Below, in pieces: positions 1-7,329 of a stretch of DNA of 64,000 nt. How positions within the stretch are numbered: position 1 is the stretch's first letter; every line of letters begins with the position of its first letter. This stretch comes from Candidatus Eubacterium faecigallinarum (GTDB lineage Bacteria > Bacillota > Clostridia > Oscillospirales > Acutalibacteraceae). Under the pieces are notes generated by a model. That model saw only the letters and a list, made by a program, of their open reading frames with translations, searched no databases and was not told the origin of the DNA. The stretch spans positions 1 through 64,000 of the forward strand of contig DXDN01000010.1 of the NCBI GenBank assembly GCA_019115455.1, given 5' to 3'. Both the position numbers and the translations under genes were made by a program.

Positions 1-98
1 GCTAATAAACTTGTGATAATATAATAGATGGAATGGTTATTATATCAGGTTTCTACCGTTGTATTAACCCTAAGCAGTAGCGGCAACTACTGCTTTTT
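1..98 (+). other. structured non-coding segment ending in a terminator; weak purine-riboswitch resemblance
   Basis: A perfect 8-bp stem (ATATAATA near 20-27, TATTATAT near 39-46) encloses a loop reading GATGGAATGGT. It is followed by GTTTCTACCG at 49-58, which resembles the J2/3 core of purine riboswitches. A terminator comes directly after. The closing P1 helix and the second conserved block of a purine aptamer are not visible, and the next gene downstream is on the opposite strand, so no regulated gene can be assigned. It could equally be the 3' end of a transcript from beyond the window. Confidence 0.25.
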
Positions 99-101
99 TT
101 A
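72..101 (+). terminator. intrinsic terminator
   Basis: AGCAGTAG (73-80) pairs with CTACTGCT (87-94) around a 6-nt loop, followed by a run of T. It ends a plus-strand transcript entering from the left edge. The stop codon of the convergent ImmA-type gene lies in the T run. Confidence 0.85.
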
Positions 102-611
102 TTGCCAATTGCGTTTAAATGCAATTTCAGCAGCTTGGTGAGATACCTTACACTTATCAGCTATTTCGTCTATTGACATGAATTGGGTTTGAGATTTCGG
201 TATCAATAAAGCACTTGCAAAAGTATTTGCTTGCCATTCGGGATTCATAAAAGCTGGTACTTCTATTTCGCTACGAGCAAACCTACAACCTTCTTTGTGT
301 AAAAAATAGTGACCTACTTCGTGAGCTATAGTAAAGCGGTCTCTTCCTTTATCGTTGCAAGCTCCTTCATAAACAGAACTTAATATTTTAATTTGATTTT
401 CACATGAGTCGTAATAGGCATATGTTTTATTAGGCAGTTCGTATGCCTCTACATAATCATAATTGAATGTAGAATCAATTGAGGGAATAACAAATTCTAC
501 AAACGAAACAATGTCAAAATAACAATTCATACAATCGAAAGTTCTGCGAATATTATCAGTTAGATTTTCAATTTTAGCCCTGCTTAGGGCAGGGGCAATT
601 TGAGTTGGCAT
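99..611 (-). CDS. ImmA/IrrE-family metallo-endopeptidase
   Basis: A 170-aa protein with the zinc-peptidase motif HEVGH at residues 97-101 (two metal-binding His, catalytic Glu), in the context typical of ImmA/IrrE proteases. Family members cleave or inactivate a partner XRE repressor in mobile elements, phages and toxin-antitoxin-like modules. The start ATG lies one base after the stop of the XRE gene, and its Shine-Dalgarno AAGGAGG is inside the last codons of that gene, so the two are cotranslated. The target is inferred to be the adjacent repressor. No integrase or excisionase is visible; a mobile element could lie left of the window. Confidence 0.88.
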   Translation of the reverse strand: MPTQIAPALSRAKIENLTDNIRRTFDCMNCYFDIVSFVEFVIPSIDSTFNYDYVEAYELPNKTYAYYDSCENQIKILSSVYEGACNDKGRDRFTIAHEVGHYFLHKEGCRFARSEIEVPAFMNPEWQANTFASALLIPKSQTQFMSIDEIADKCKVSHQAAEIAFKRNWQ

Positions 612-612
612 C

Positions 613-969
613 CTAGTCCTCCTTGTTAAGTATTTTTATAAGTTTTTTTATCTGATCGTCAGATAATCCATCAAATTTTCTTGCAAACACAAGTCCTAGG
701 TCTTTGCGGTTTTGAGATTGATTTGACAGATTAATACTTACATTTTCAATAGTGGAATGAAATGCCTGAATTAAATTTTTTTGTTCTTCACAGGGTACAT
801 TGTATACTTTGAATAATGTATCCATGAATTTTTTTGTTGGTTCTCTTTTTCCGTTTTCAATAGCTGATAAGTATGCTGGTGTAATTTCTAACTTTGCGGC
901 CATATTCTTTAAAATTTCATCATTATTAATTCTTATCCTTCTTAATTCTTTGCCTAAATCTGTTAGCAT
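613..969 (-). CDS. XRE-family helix-turn-helix repressor
   Basis: About 118 aa. The N-terminal half is a Cro/CI-type HTH: LGKELRRIRINN, then MAAKLEITPAYLSAIENGKR, with the recognition helix around ITPAYLSAIENG. The C-terminal half is a short helical tail. The ATG at 969 is preferred over the one at 975 because GGAGAG (976-981) then has a normal 6-nt spacing. It is cotranscribed with the ImmA-type peptidase, the usual repressor/anti-repressor pairing. It probably binds the repeated GTATTG/CAATAC motifs around its own promoter, one pair of which overlaps the -35 box, so autoregulation is likely. Confidence 0.88.
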   Translation of the reverse strand: MLTDLGKELRRIRINNDEILKNMAAKLEITPAYLSAIENGKREPTKKFMDTLFKVYNVPCEEQKNLIQAFHSTIENVSINLSNQSQNRKDLGLVFARKFDGLSDDQIKKLIKILNKED

Positions 970-1019
970 AACCATCTCTCCTATCGTTATCAAACAGTTC
1001 ATTACTATTGATTGATTTA

Positions 1020-1051
1020 AATATATCATAAAATTTCAGTATTGTCAATAC
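1020..1051 (-). promoter_or_regulatory. promoter and putative operator of the XRE/ImmA operon
   Basis: On the minus strand TTGACA (complement of 1043-1048), a 17-bp spacer and TATATT (complement of 1020-1025) form a near-consensus sigma-A promoter. The dyad GTATTGTCAATAC (1039-1051) sits over the -35 box, an arrangement expected of an autorepressor operator. Confidence 0.7.
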
Positions 1052-1389
1052 AAAAAATGCAAAAAACATAAACAAATTTGTTGATGATTTTATACTTTTA
1101 ATATAACTTATTAAGTGCTTGTATTGTTTACTTTTTGTGTTACTAATAGATAATTATAATGTCCAAAATTTTTTCTTTCTTTATTTGCTCGTATTGCTCA
1201 ATTTTTAATAATTTTTGATAATCAATACAAAAAACACATTTTTATAGATGCAAAGTATCTTATATCAGAAGAAGAAAAAAAGAATAGCAAAACTTTTTTT
1301 GCATTGAAAGTTAAAAAACAAAAAATTTGCAATTATTTCATTTGTAAACATGGATTGAAAAAATGTTCGGTATTGATAGTTTTAATAAT
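1052..1389. promoter_or_regulatory. AT-rich intergenic region with repeated GTATTG/CAATAC motifs
   Basis: No credible gene lies here. Besides the dyad at 1039-1051, the hexamer recurs at 1121-1126, 1191-1196 and 1370-1375 (GTATTG) and at 1223-1228 (CAATAC). The 13-mer TCAATACAAAAAA occurs identically at 1045-1057 and 1222-1234. These may be extra operator half-sites for the XRE regulator, though the region is AT-rich enough for some chance recurrence. Confidence 0.4.
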
Positions 1390-1425
1390 AAAAAAGCAAA
1401 AACGGTGGAATAGAAAAATCCACCG
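1390..1425 (-). terminator. terminator of the SASP gene
   Basis: CGGTGGA (1403-1409) pairs with TCCACCG (1419-1425). The minus-strand transcript continues into a T-rich tract. A T run on the other side makes it potentially bidirectional. Confidence 0.8.
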
Positions 1426-1437
1426 CTTTTTACATCA

Positions 1438-1680
1438 TTATACCGCAATATTGAATAGGTATGTAATCCTTTCTTTTTGCTTTGGAAACTGCCAATTTGA
1501 CCGCATAAATTCTACTGTTCGTACAGGACACATTATATTAACCATCTGACCGCCTACTGAACCAGCCTGCTTTGAAGTAAGGTCACCGTTGTAACCCTGC
1601 TTAAGGTTAACACCAACTTCTGAAGCAGCTTCCATCTTGAATCTGTTAAGAGCTTCCTGTGCCTCTGGTACTGTTGCCAT
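1438..1680 (-). CDS. alpha/beta-type small acid-soluble spore protein (SASP) with atypical C-terminus
   Basis: An 80-aa SASP. Residues 1-47 are classical: MATVPEAQEALNRFKMEA, then ASEVGVNLKQGYNGDLTSKQ and AGSVGGQMV. They include the KMEAASE segment cut by the germination protease GPR and the conserved GGQMV of the second DNA-binding segment. These proteins coat spore DNA and are made in the forespore. The start at 1680 has a good RBS (AGAGGTG); codons upstream of it are not part of the family. After GGQMV the usual short tail (KKMIE-type) is replaced by about 33 unrelated residues containing Cys and Trp. No alternative frame restores a typical tail. It is monocistronic with its own terminator. 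Confidence 0.9.
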   Translation of the reverse strand: MATVPEAQEALNRFKMEAASEVGVNLKQGYNGDLTSKQAGSVGGQMVNIMCPVRTVEFMRSNWQFPKQKERITYLFNIAV

Positions 1681-1853
1681 TTCTATTACACCTCTTTTGC
1701 TATTTAATTGCAGATTTGAAAAATAATCTTTTTGAAAAACCATTTCTCACGCCTGCAAATATAGTTTGTGAAATGATTTGCTTTTTACAATTGAAAAATT
1801 TTAACATTTATTTTTCTTGTAAATTACAAAAATATGAATAAAAAATATTTGTC

Positions 1854-1882
1854 TTAACTTTTTTCTTTGTCAATGTTATAAT
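1854..1882 (+). promoter_or_regulatory. promoter of the two-component system
   Basis: TTAACT (1854-1859), a 17-bp spacer and a perfect TATAAT (1877-1882) precede the response-regulator gene. The remaining AT-rich DNA between 1681 and 1853 shows no gene. Confidence 0.6.
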
Positions 1883-1966
1883 GAATTTATAAAGATATTC
1901 CAAAATATGAAAGGCAGATGTGCATCAAGCTTATTATTTGCGGTGTGCGTCACAGAGTTAACCGTT

Positions 1967-2662
1967 ATGGACAAAATCAAGGTTCTTATTGCAGAAGACG
2001 ATAAAGATATAATTGAAGTCTTAAAACTTTATATAGAGAGCAACGACATGGATGTGCTTGTTGCTCAGGACGGCGAAAAAGCGCTGGAACTTGCCCAACG
2101 CGGCGGTGCTTCCATCGCATTAGTAGACATAATGATGCCGAAATTAAACGGATACGAGCTGATAAAAGAAATACGCAAGACCAGCAGTATGCCGATAATC
2201 ATTGTTTCGGCAAAAAGTGCTGACAGCGACAAGGTGCTGGGGCTTGATATAGGAGCTGACGCTTTTATCACCAAGCCTTTTAATCCGCTGGAAGTGATTG
2301 CATACATCAAAGCCACGCTGAGAAGATGCGCCTACGCAGAAAACGGTAAAAGCGACAACTCTCAAATTATCTGTCTGAAAGAGCTTAAGCTCAACATCAA
2401 CGAGGGGGTTCTGACGAAAAACGACAAGGTTATCCCAATAACCGGCGCTGAAATGAAAATTCTTCAAAAGCTTATGGAAAATCCCAACAGAATTTTCACC
2501 AAAGCACAGTTATATAAATGCATAAACGACGATTATTTCTGCAATGACGAAAACACCATAATGGTTCACATATCAAACATACGCTCAAAAATCGAAGATG
2601 ATCCTACAAAGCCCAAATATATAAAAACGATGAGAGGTTTAGGGTATAAAATTGAAAACTAA
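1967..2662 (+). CDS. OmpR/PhoB-family response regulator
   Basis: 231 aa from the ATG at 1967. The receiver domain (1-120) has the acidic pocket AEDD, phospho-acceptor Asp54 in LVDIMMP, the switch Ser in IVSAK and the Lys in TKPF. The C-terminal winged helix (about 135-230) ends in the usual GLGYKIEN. The ATG at 1907 is rejected because the extra 20 residues lie outside the receiver fold, although the RBS before 1967 is weak. The 3' end overlaps the kinase gene by 11 nt. The pair lies directly upstream of the D-alanylation-like operon and is a plausible regulator of it, by analogy with DltRS, but this is inferred from position and the direct repeats at 4334-4353. Confidence 0.92.
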   Translation: MDKIKVLIAEDDKDIIEVLKLYIESNDMDVLVAQDGEKALELAQRGGASIALVDIMMPKLNGYELIKEIRKTSSMPIIIVSAKSADSDKVLGLDIGADAFITKPFNPLEVIAYIKATLRRCAYAENGKSDNSQIICLKELKLNINEGVLTKNDKVIPITGAEMKILQKLMENPNRIFTKAQLYKCINDDYFCNDENTIMVHISNIRSKIEDDPTKPKYIKTMRGLGYKIEN

Positions 2663-4244
2663 GAAAAAGAGCATACTGCGGATATGCCTGCTGCATTTCA
2701 CACTGTTTTCTGTAGTCATAATCGCCGTATTTTTTGCCACCGGGCAGATATCAAATTCTTTTTTTGAACATGCGCTGCCTATAATCGACGACATAATGAA
2801 ATATGAGGACAAGCTCAAAGCGGAGGATTATTCCTCAATCCCGATAAATAAAATGCGCAAAAGCAGTTTCGCCGTATTTGACGAAAATGATAATATGATA
2901 TATTTTTCCTCAAGCGATATCTTAAACGACCTTAATGAGGAAGATATTAAATTTATCAGCGACACATATAACGGAATATGGTTCAGTGTTTTAAAATTCA
3001 GCAATGACGGCAACGGAAACAGCGGCTACGTTATTATGAAAACCCGTTATGACGAGAAAACCAAGACGGACCGTGTACTTGACCACTGCTTTATTGACAA
3101 TGATTACAATATTCTTTCCGGAGATATGTTCCCCGGCAGAACAAAGCTTACAGAAAAAGAATTTGAAATTCTTTCAAAAGGAATATTGTCAAGCAAAAAG
3201 AATATTGAAAAAGCCTCGTTTACAACAGCGGATGGTCAAAAGCGTACGCTTGCCTTTATCTCTCCTTTAGATAATCAGAGCAGCTACAATATCGCTCAAA
3301 CAAGGTCACGTTTAGTGTGGCTTACTATGATACCTTTTTTGCTGGCGGTAATTTTGATTGAGACACGCTTTTTCGTACTGCACTTCAAAAAGGTCTTCAG
3401 ACCTCTTGACGATTCCATCAGGGATTACGAAGCAAGCAGACACTTTAATATAAATCAGTCGGATGTTCCGCAAGAACTTGAGACCTTTGTTTACGATTTT
3501 ACCGAGCTTATCGAAATTCTCGACCGTGAAAAAAGAAAAAACGAACAAGCTTACAAGGAAAAGCAAAGGGTATTTGCGAACCTTTCCCACGACCTGAGAA
3601 CTCCCCTTACAAGCATCCAGGGATATTCAAAGGCATTTATCGACGGAGTTGTTCCCGAGGAAAAAAAGAGCCAGTATATGAAGGCGATTTACGACAGAGT
3701 AATTGACGCGTCGGATATTATTGATTCCGTTTACGAATATTCAAGGCTTGAGCACCCTGATTTCATGGCTAATTTTGCAGAAGATGATTTTTGCGAATTT
3801 ATTAAGGAATATGCCGCTGAAAAATATACGGAACTGGAATTCAAAGGTTATAAAATGGAGGTTGAGATACCCGATAAAATCATCCTTATGAGCTTTGACA
3901 AAATTCTGATTACCAGGCTTTTTAATAATATAATCGGAAACAGCGTCAAATATAATGATACGAAAACGACAATCTATCTGATATGTAAAGAGGATGAGGA
4001 AAACAAGGAAGTATTAATAACCATTGCAGACAATGGAAAAGGCATGCCCGACGATGTCAGAAAAAGCATATTCAAACCCTTTGTTGTTGGGGACGAGGCA
4101 AGAACAAAAACGACGGGAACGGGACTCGGACTCACCATATCACGAAATATCGTCAGTCTTCACAAGGGTAAAATTGAATTTGTTTACCCGCCTCAAGAAC
4201 CGTACAGCACGCAGTTTAACATAACATTAAATGAAAATAATTAA
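2652..4244 (+). CDS. sensor histidine kinase
   Basis: 530 aa, TTG start at 2652 inside the end of the regulator gene, with AGGG seven bases upstream. Membrane segments lie at about 8-29 and 222-243, enclosing an extracytoplasmic sensor domain of about 190 aa. A linker leads to HisKA (NLSHDLRTPLTSIQGYS, His313) and a HATPase_c domain with N box (NIIGNSVKYND), G1 box (DNGKGMP) and G2 box (TGTGLGLTIS). The signal sensed cannot be read from the sequence; the periplasmic-type domain is not one I recognise. It is translationally coupled to the response regulator and ended by the terminator at 4259-4300. Confidence 0.93.
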   Translation: MKTKKKSILRICLLHFTLFSVVIIAVFFATGQISNSFFEHALPIIDDIMKYEDKLKAEDYSSIPINKMRKSSFAVFDENDNMIYFSSSDILNDLNEEDIKFISDTYNGIWFSVLKFSNDGNGNSGYVIMKTRYDEKTKTDRVLDHCFIDNDYNILSGDMFPGRTKLTEKEFEILSKGILSSKKNIEKASFTTADGQKRTLAFISPLDNQSSYNIAQTRSRLVWLTMIPFLLAVILIETRFFVLHFKKVFRPLDDSIRDYEASRHFNINQSDVPQELETFVYDFTELIEILDREKRKNEQAYKEKQRVFANLSHDLRTPLTSIQGYSKAFIDGVVPEEKKSQYMKAIYDRVIDASDIIDSVYEYSRLEHPDFMANFAEDDFCEFIKEYAAEKYTELEFKGYKMEVEIPDKIILMSFDKILITRLFNNIIGNSVKYNDTKTTIYLICKEDEENKEVLITIADNGKGMPDDVRKSIFKPFVVGDEARTKTTGTGLGLTISRNIVSLHKGKIEFVYPPQEPYSTQFNITLNENN

Positions 4245-4258
4245 ATAATGCAGTACAA

Positions 4259-4300
4259 AAACGCTTTGCTGAATCAAATTCAGCAAGGCGTTTTTTCTTT
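4259..4300 (+). terminator. intrinsic terminator after the two-component system
   Basis: AACGCTTTGCTGAAT pairs with ATTCAGCAAGGCGTT (one G-T pair), followed by TTTTTTCTTTT. It separates the regulator transcript from the acylation operon. Confidence 0.9.
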
Positions 4301-4333
4301 TCGACACAATATTTTAATCTTCTACAACAAATC

Positions 4334-4376
4334 TTAAGATTGTCTTTAGGTTGCATTAATGTAGGGATTTTATAAT
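4334..4376 (+). promoter_or_regulatory. putative response-regulator-activated promoter of the acylation operon
   Basis: Direct repeats TTAAGATTG (4334-4342) and TTTAGGTTG (4345-4353) are spaced 11 bp start to start, the geometry used by OmpR/PhoB-family dimers. The second repeat covers the -35 position (AGGTTG, a poor -35), exactly 17 bp from a perfect TATAAT (4371-4376). This is the expected layout of an activator-dependent promoter. The adjacent regulator is the obvious candidate, by inference. Confidence 0.55.
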
Positions 4377-4407
4377 CTGGGTGAAAAAACGAAAAGGAGG
4401 AAACCAT

Positions 4408-5916
4408 ATGAAAAACGTTCTGGAATATCTGGAAAAGACGGCTTCAGTAAAGCACGACCAGCAGGCAGTGGTGATGGAAGACCAGTCCGTTAGCTGGGCA
4501 CAGCTTGCAGAAATATCACAGCAAATAGGAACCGGACTTGCAAAGCACGTTAAGCCCAAGACTCCTGTCCCTGTTCTGGCAGAAAAAGGAATTGACACCC
4601 TTTGCGCCTTTTTCGGAATTGTTTACGCAGGCTGTTTTTACATTATGCTTAATCCCCAGCTTCCTGAGGCACGCCTTAAAAGCATTCTTGACACACTTGA
4701 AAGCCCGTGTCTGCTGACAGACGCCCAAAGTGCCTCTCTTGCCCACAGTTTAAGTGCCAACGTTATCGAAATAGAAGAACTCAAGGTGGAGGCAAATTAC
4801 GGGCTGTTAAACAAAATAAGAACTGCTCAGACAGATTCCGACCCGCTTTATGCACTGTTTACCTCAGGTTCCACAGGAGTGCCCAAGGGCGTACTTGTTT
4901 CCCACAGGAATGTAATTGATTTTATCGACACTTTCACAGGCACCTTTGATATCGGCGAGGGTGATGTTATAGCCAATCAGGCGCCGTTTGATTTTGATGT
5001 TTCGGTAAAGGATATATATTCATCCATTAAAACAGGCGCAAAGCTTGTGCTTGTGCCAAAGCAGCTTTTCTCCCAGCCTACGGAGCTGACGGTGTATCTG
5101 GAGAAAAACGGTGTTACCACTCTCATTTGGGCGGTGTCGGCGCTGTGCCTTATCAGCACGTTCCACTGCCTTGACTACTGCCGACCGCAGCTGATAAACA
5201 AAATCCTGTTCAGCGGCGAGGTAATGCCTGTCAAGCATCTTAAGGAATGGATGAGCTATTATCCCGACGCTGTTTTCGTAAATCTCTACGGACCTACAGA
5301 GATAACCTGCAACTGCACTTATCACATAGTGAATAACAACGATGGCTACGAAAGCGGCATACCCATCGGCAGAGCGTTTAAAAACCGGGAGGTTTTCCTC
5401 CTGGACAATGAAAACAACCTTGTTACGGAAAGCGGCAAAACAGGAGAAATCTGCGTAAGGGGCGTGTCCGTTGCTATGGGTTACTTTAACAATCCGCAGC
5501 AGACGGCGCTTGCCTTTGTTCAGAATCCGCTAAATAAAAAATATACGGATATAATCTACCGCACGGGAGATCTGGGCAAATATAACGAAGACGGCGAACT
5601 TGTTTTCAGCGGCAGAAAAGATTTTCAAATCAAGCACATGGGGCACCGAATCGAGCTTGAGGAAATTGAAAGAGCCATGACGGCGATAAACGAAATAAGC
5701 CGCGCGTGCTGTGTTTTTGATGAGAAAAAGAGCAAGCTGTTTGGTTTTTATACAGGAAATCTTGAAAAAAAGGAGCTTCACGGTGTGCTCAGCAAAACGC
5801 TGCCCGTTTATATGATACCGAGTGCTCTCAGGCAGATTGAAGAATTCCCGCTTAACAAAAACGGAAAAATCGACAGGAAACTGCTTTTTGAAATATACGG
5901 AGGCAGAAGAAGATGA
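4408..5916 (+). CDS. DltA-like amino-acid adenylating enzyme (carrier-protein ligase)
   Basis: 502 aa of the ANL superfamily, closest in layout to D-alanine:carrier-protein ligase. The start at 4408 follows AAAGGAGG; the longer frame is not used. Motifs: ATP loop LFTSGSTGVPKG, core NQAPFDFDVSVKD with the Asp that would hold an amino group, YGPTEITCNCTY, YRTGDL and the C-terminal catalytic Lys in NKNGKIDRK. It should adenylate an amino acid and load it onto the carrier protein at 7096-7329. The segment where DltA reads roughly STPSF is WAVSALCLIS here, so the substrate need not be D-alanine. It is the first gene of a tight five-gene operon; its stop overlaps the next start (ATGA). Confidence 0.88.
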   Translation: MKNVLEYLEKTASVKHDQQAVVMEDQSVSWAQLAEISQQIGTGLAKHVKPKTPVPVLAEKGIDTLCAFFGIVYAGCFYIMLNPQLPEARLKSILDTLESPCLLTDAQSASLAHSLSANVIEIEELKVEANYGLLNKIRTAQTDSDPLYALFTSGSTGVPKGVLVSHRNVIDFIDTFTGTFDIGEGDVIANQAPFDFDVSVKDIYSSIKTGAKLVLVPKQLFSQPTELTVYLEKNGVTTLIWAVSALCLISTFHCLDYCRPQLINKILFSGEVMPVKHLKEWMSYYPDAVFVNLYGPTEITCNCTYHIVNNNDGYESGIPIGRAFKNREVFLLDNENNLVTESGKTGEICVRGVSVAMGYFNNPQQTALAFVQNPLNKKYTDIIYRTGDLGKYNEDGELVFSGRKDFQIKHMGHRIELEEIERAMTAINEISRACCVFDEKKSKLFGFYTGNLEKKELHGVLSKTLPVYMIPSALRQIEEFPLNKNGKIDRKLLFEIYGGRRR

Positions 5917-7082
5917 GTTATGAAGAGCTTATAAAAAAATACGAAACGCCGTTTTACGCCTTTGATTTTCAGGTGCTCAGGGAAAGAATTGATTATATTA
6001 AAAATTCCCTGCCCCAAAATACGGCTCTTTGCTATGCTGTTAAGGCAAACACCTTCATTATATCGGAGGCTCAAAAACACGTTGAGCGGCTGGAGGTATG
6101 CTCAGAGGGTGAATTTGAAGTCTGCGAAGCGCTGGGCGTTGATATGGAAAAAATCGTGCTCTCAGGAGTATACAAAACGCCGAACTTCATCAGGCGTGTA
6201 ATAGAGCAGTACGATAATCTGGGAATATACACGGTGGAATCAATCTCCCAGTATGAGCTTTTGAAAAATCTGGCAAAGGAATTTGATAAAAAAATAAATG
6301 TGCTTGTAAGGCTCAATTCAAAAAATCAGTTCGGTGTAACCGAGGAGGATTTCAGACAAATTCTTGAGGAGAAAAACGAACGCATCAGCCTTAAGGGAAT
6401 ACAGTATTTCTCCACCACTCAAAAATCCTCGTTTAAAAAATTAAAAAGAGAGTTTGATTATCTCTCTCAGCTAATAAACCGAATTGAGGAAGAATATTCA
6501 ATCAAGATTCATGAGCTGGAATACGGAACAGGCTCGCCGGTATGCTATTTTAAAGAGGAGAGCTTTGACGAAGAGGAGTATTTTGAAATTCTTTCTCAGT
6601 TGCTGTCCAGCCTGCCTACTGACATAAAAATAACCCTTGAGATGGGAAGAAGCATAGCCGCCTCCTGCGGCACCTACTATTCAAAGGTTGTTGACAAAAA
6701 GAGCAACAAAGCAGGCAATTTTGCAATCATTGACGGCGGAATGAACCATCTTGTCTATTTCGGGCAAAGTATGGCAATGAAGCACCCTTATTTTGAAATG
6801 TATCCGCATCGTGCTGACGACAATGCCGAACTTTGGAATATCTGCGGCAGTCTCTGCACGGTAAACGACATTTTGGTAAAATCACTTCCTGTCACAAATC
6901 TTGATACAGGAGATATACTGATTTTCAAAAATACAGGCGCTTACTGCATGTGCGAGGGCATATCGCTTTTCCTCAGCCGTGAGCTTCCGGCAGTAGTCAT
7001 TGATGATAACGGCAATTCACAATTAGTAAGAAATCACTTTAAAACAAGCCAATTAAACAAACCAAATTTTAATTTAAAATAA
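5913..7082 (+). CDS. LysA-like fold-III PLP-dependent decarboxylase within the acylation operon
   Basis: 389 aa of the diaminopimelate/ornithine decarboxylase superfamily (alanine-racemase-like barrel plus beta domain). Visible motifs: PLP Lys44 in CYAVKAN, GTGSP (206-209) at the phosphate-binding glycine loop, EMGRS (243-247, equivalent to EPGR), IIDGGMNHL, and the C-terminal Cys315/Asp319 region, CGSLCTVND. Differences from LysA: the GIHFHxGSQ segment is GIQYFSTTQ (162-170), so the PLP-stacking His is absent, and CESGD is CTVND, so the substrate-reading Glu is absent. It is not diaminopimelate decarboxylase in specificity. Position between the ligase and carrier genes suggests it acts on the amino acid before or after loading. 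Racemisation is an alternative. Confidence 0.8.
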   Translation: MSYEELIKKYETPFYAFDFQVLRERIDYIKNSLPQNTALCYAVKANTFIISEAQKHVERLEVCSEGEFEVCEALGVDMEKIVLSGVYKTPNFIRRVIEQYDNLGIYTVESISQYELLKNLAKEFDKKINVLVRLNSKNQFGVTEEDFRQILEEKNERISLKGIQYFSTTQKSSFKKLKREFDYLSQLINRIEEEYSIKIHELEYGTGSPVCYFKEESFDEEEYFEILSQLLSSLPTDIKITLEMGRSIAASCGTYYSKVVDKKSNKAGNFAIIDGGMNHLVYFGQSMAMKHPYFEMYPHRADDNAELWNICGSLCTVNDILVKSLPVTNLDTGDILIFKNTGAYCMCEGISLFLSRELPAVVIDDNGNSQLVRNHFKTSQLNKPNFNLK

Positions 7083-7095
7083 AGGAGAAATAATT

Positions 7096-7329
7096 ATGGA
7101 AACTTTACTTGAAATTTTAGAGGACATCAGACCCGACGTTGATTTTAAAAACTGTAATACTTTAATTGACGACCACATTCTTGATTCACTGGCAATTATT
7201 TCGCTTATTGCAGAAATTGAGGACGAATTTGACATTACGATACCCACTGTTGAAATAGCTCCGAGGAATTTCAACAGCGCAAACGCTATATGGGATATGA
7301 TAAAGCGGCTTCAGGAGGACGATGAGTAA
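7096..7329 (+). CDS. DltC-like acyl/aminoacyl carrier protein
   Basis: A 77-aa acidic helical protein with the 4'-phosphopantetheine attachment serine at Ser31 in DDHILDSLAIISLI. Size and motif match D-alanyl carrier protein and other small peptidyl carriers. AAAGGAG lies seven bases before the ATG. Its stop overlaps the MBOAT start (TAATG), so carrier and transferase are translated together. The role inferred is to hold the activated (possibly decarboxylated) aminoacyl group for transfer by the membrane acyltransferase. It is distinct from the fatty-acid-type carrier protein at 52201-52428, which has the GADSLD motif. Confidence 0.88.
   Translation: METLLEILEDIRPDVDFKNCNTLIDDHILDSLAIISLIAEIEDEFDITIPTVEIAPRNFNSANAIWDMIKRLQEDDE

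Noticed and set aside
1304-1549. 81-codon plus-strand frame
   Set aside because: It crosses the SASP terminator and runs antisense to the SASP gene; no RBS.
1438-1560. Frameshift as the cause of the odd SASP tail
   Set aside because: Both other frames hit stops close to GGQMV, so no simple single-base change restores a typical tail.
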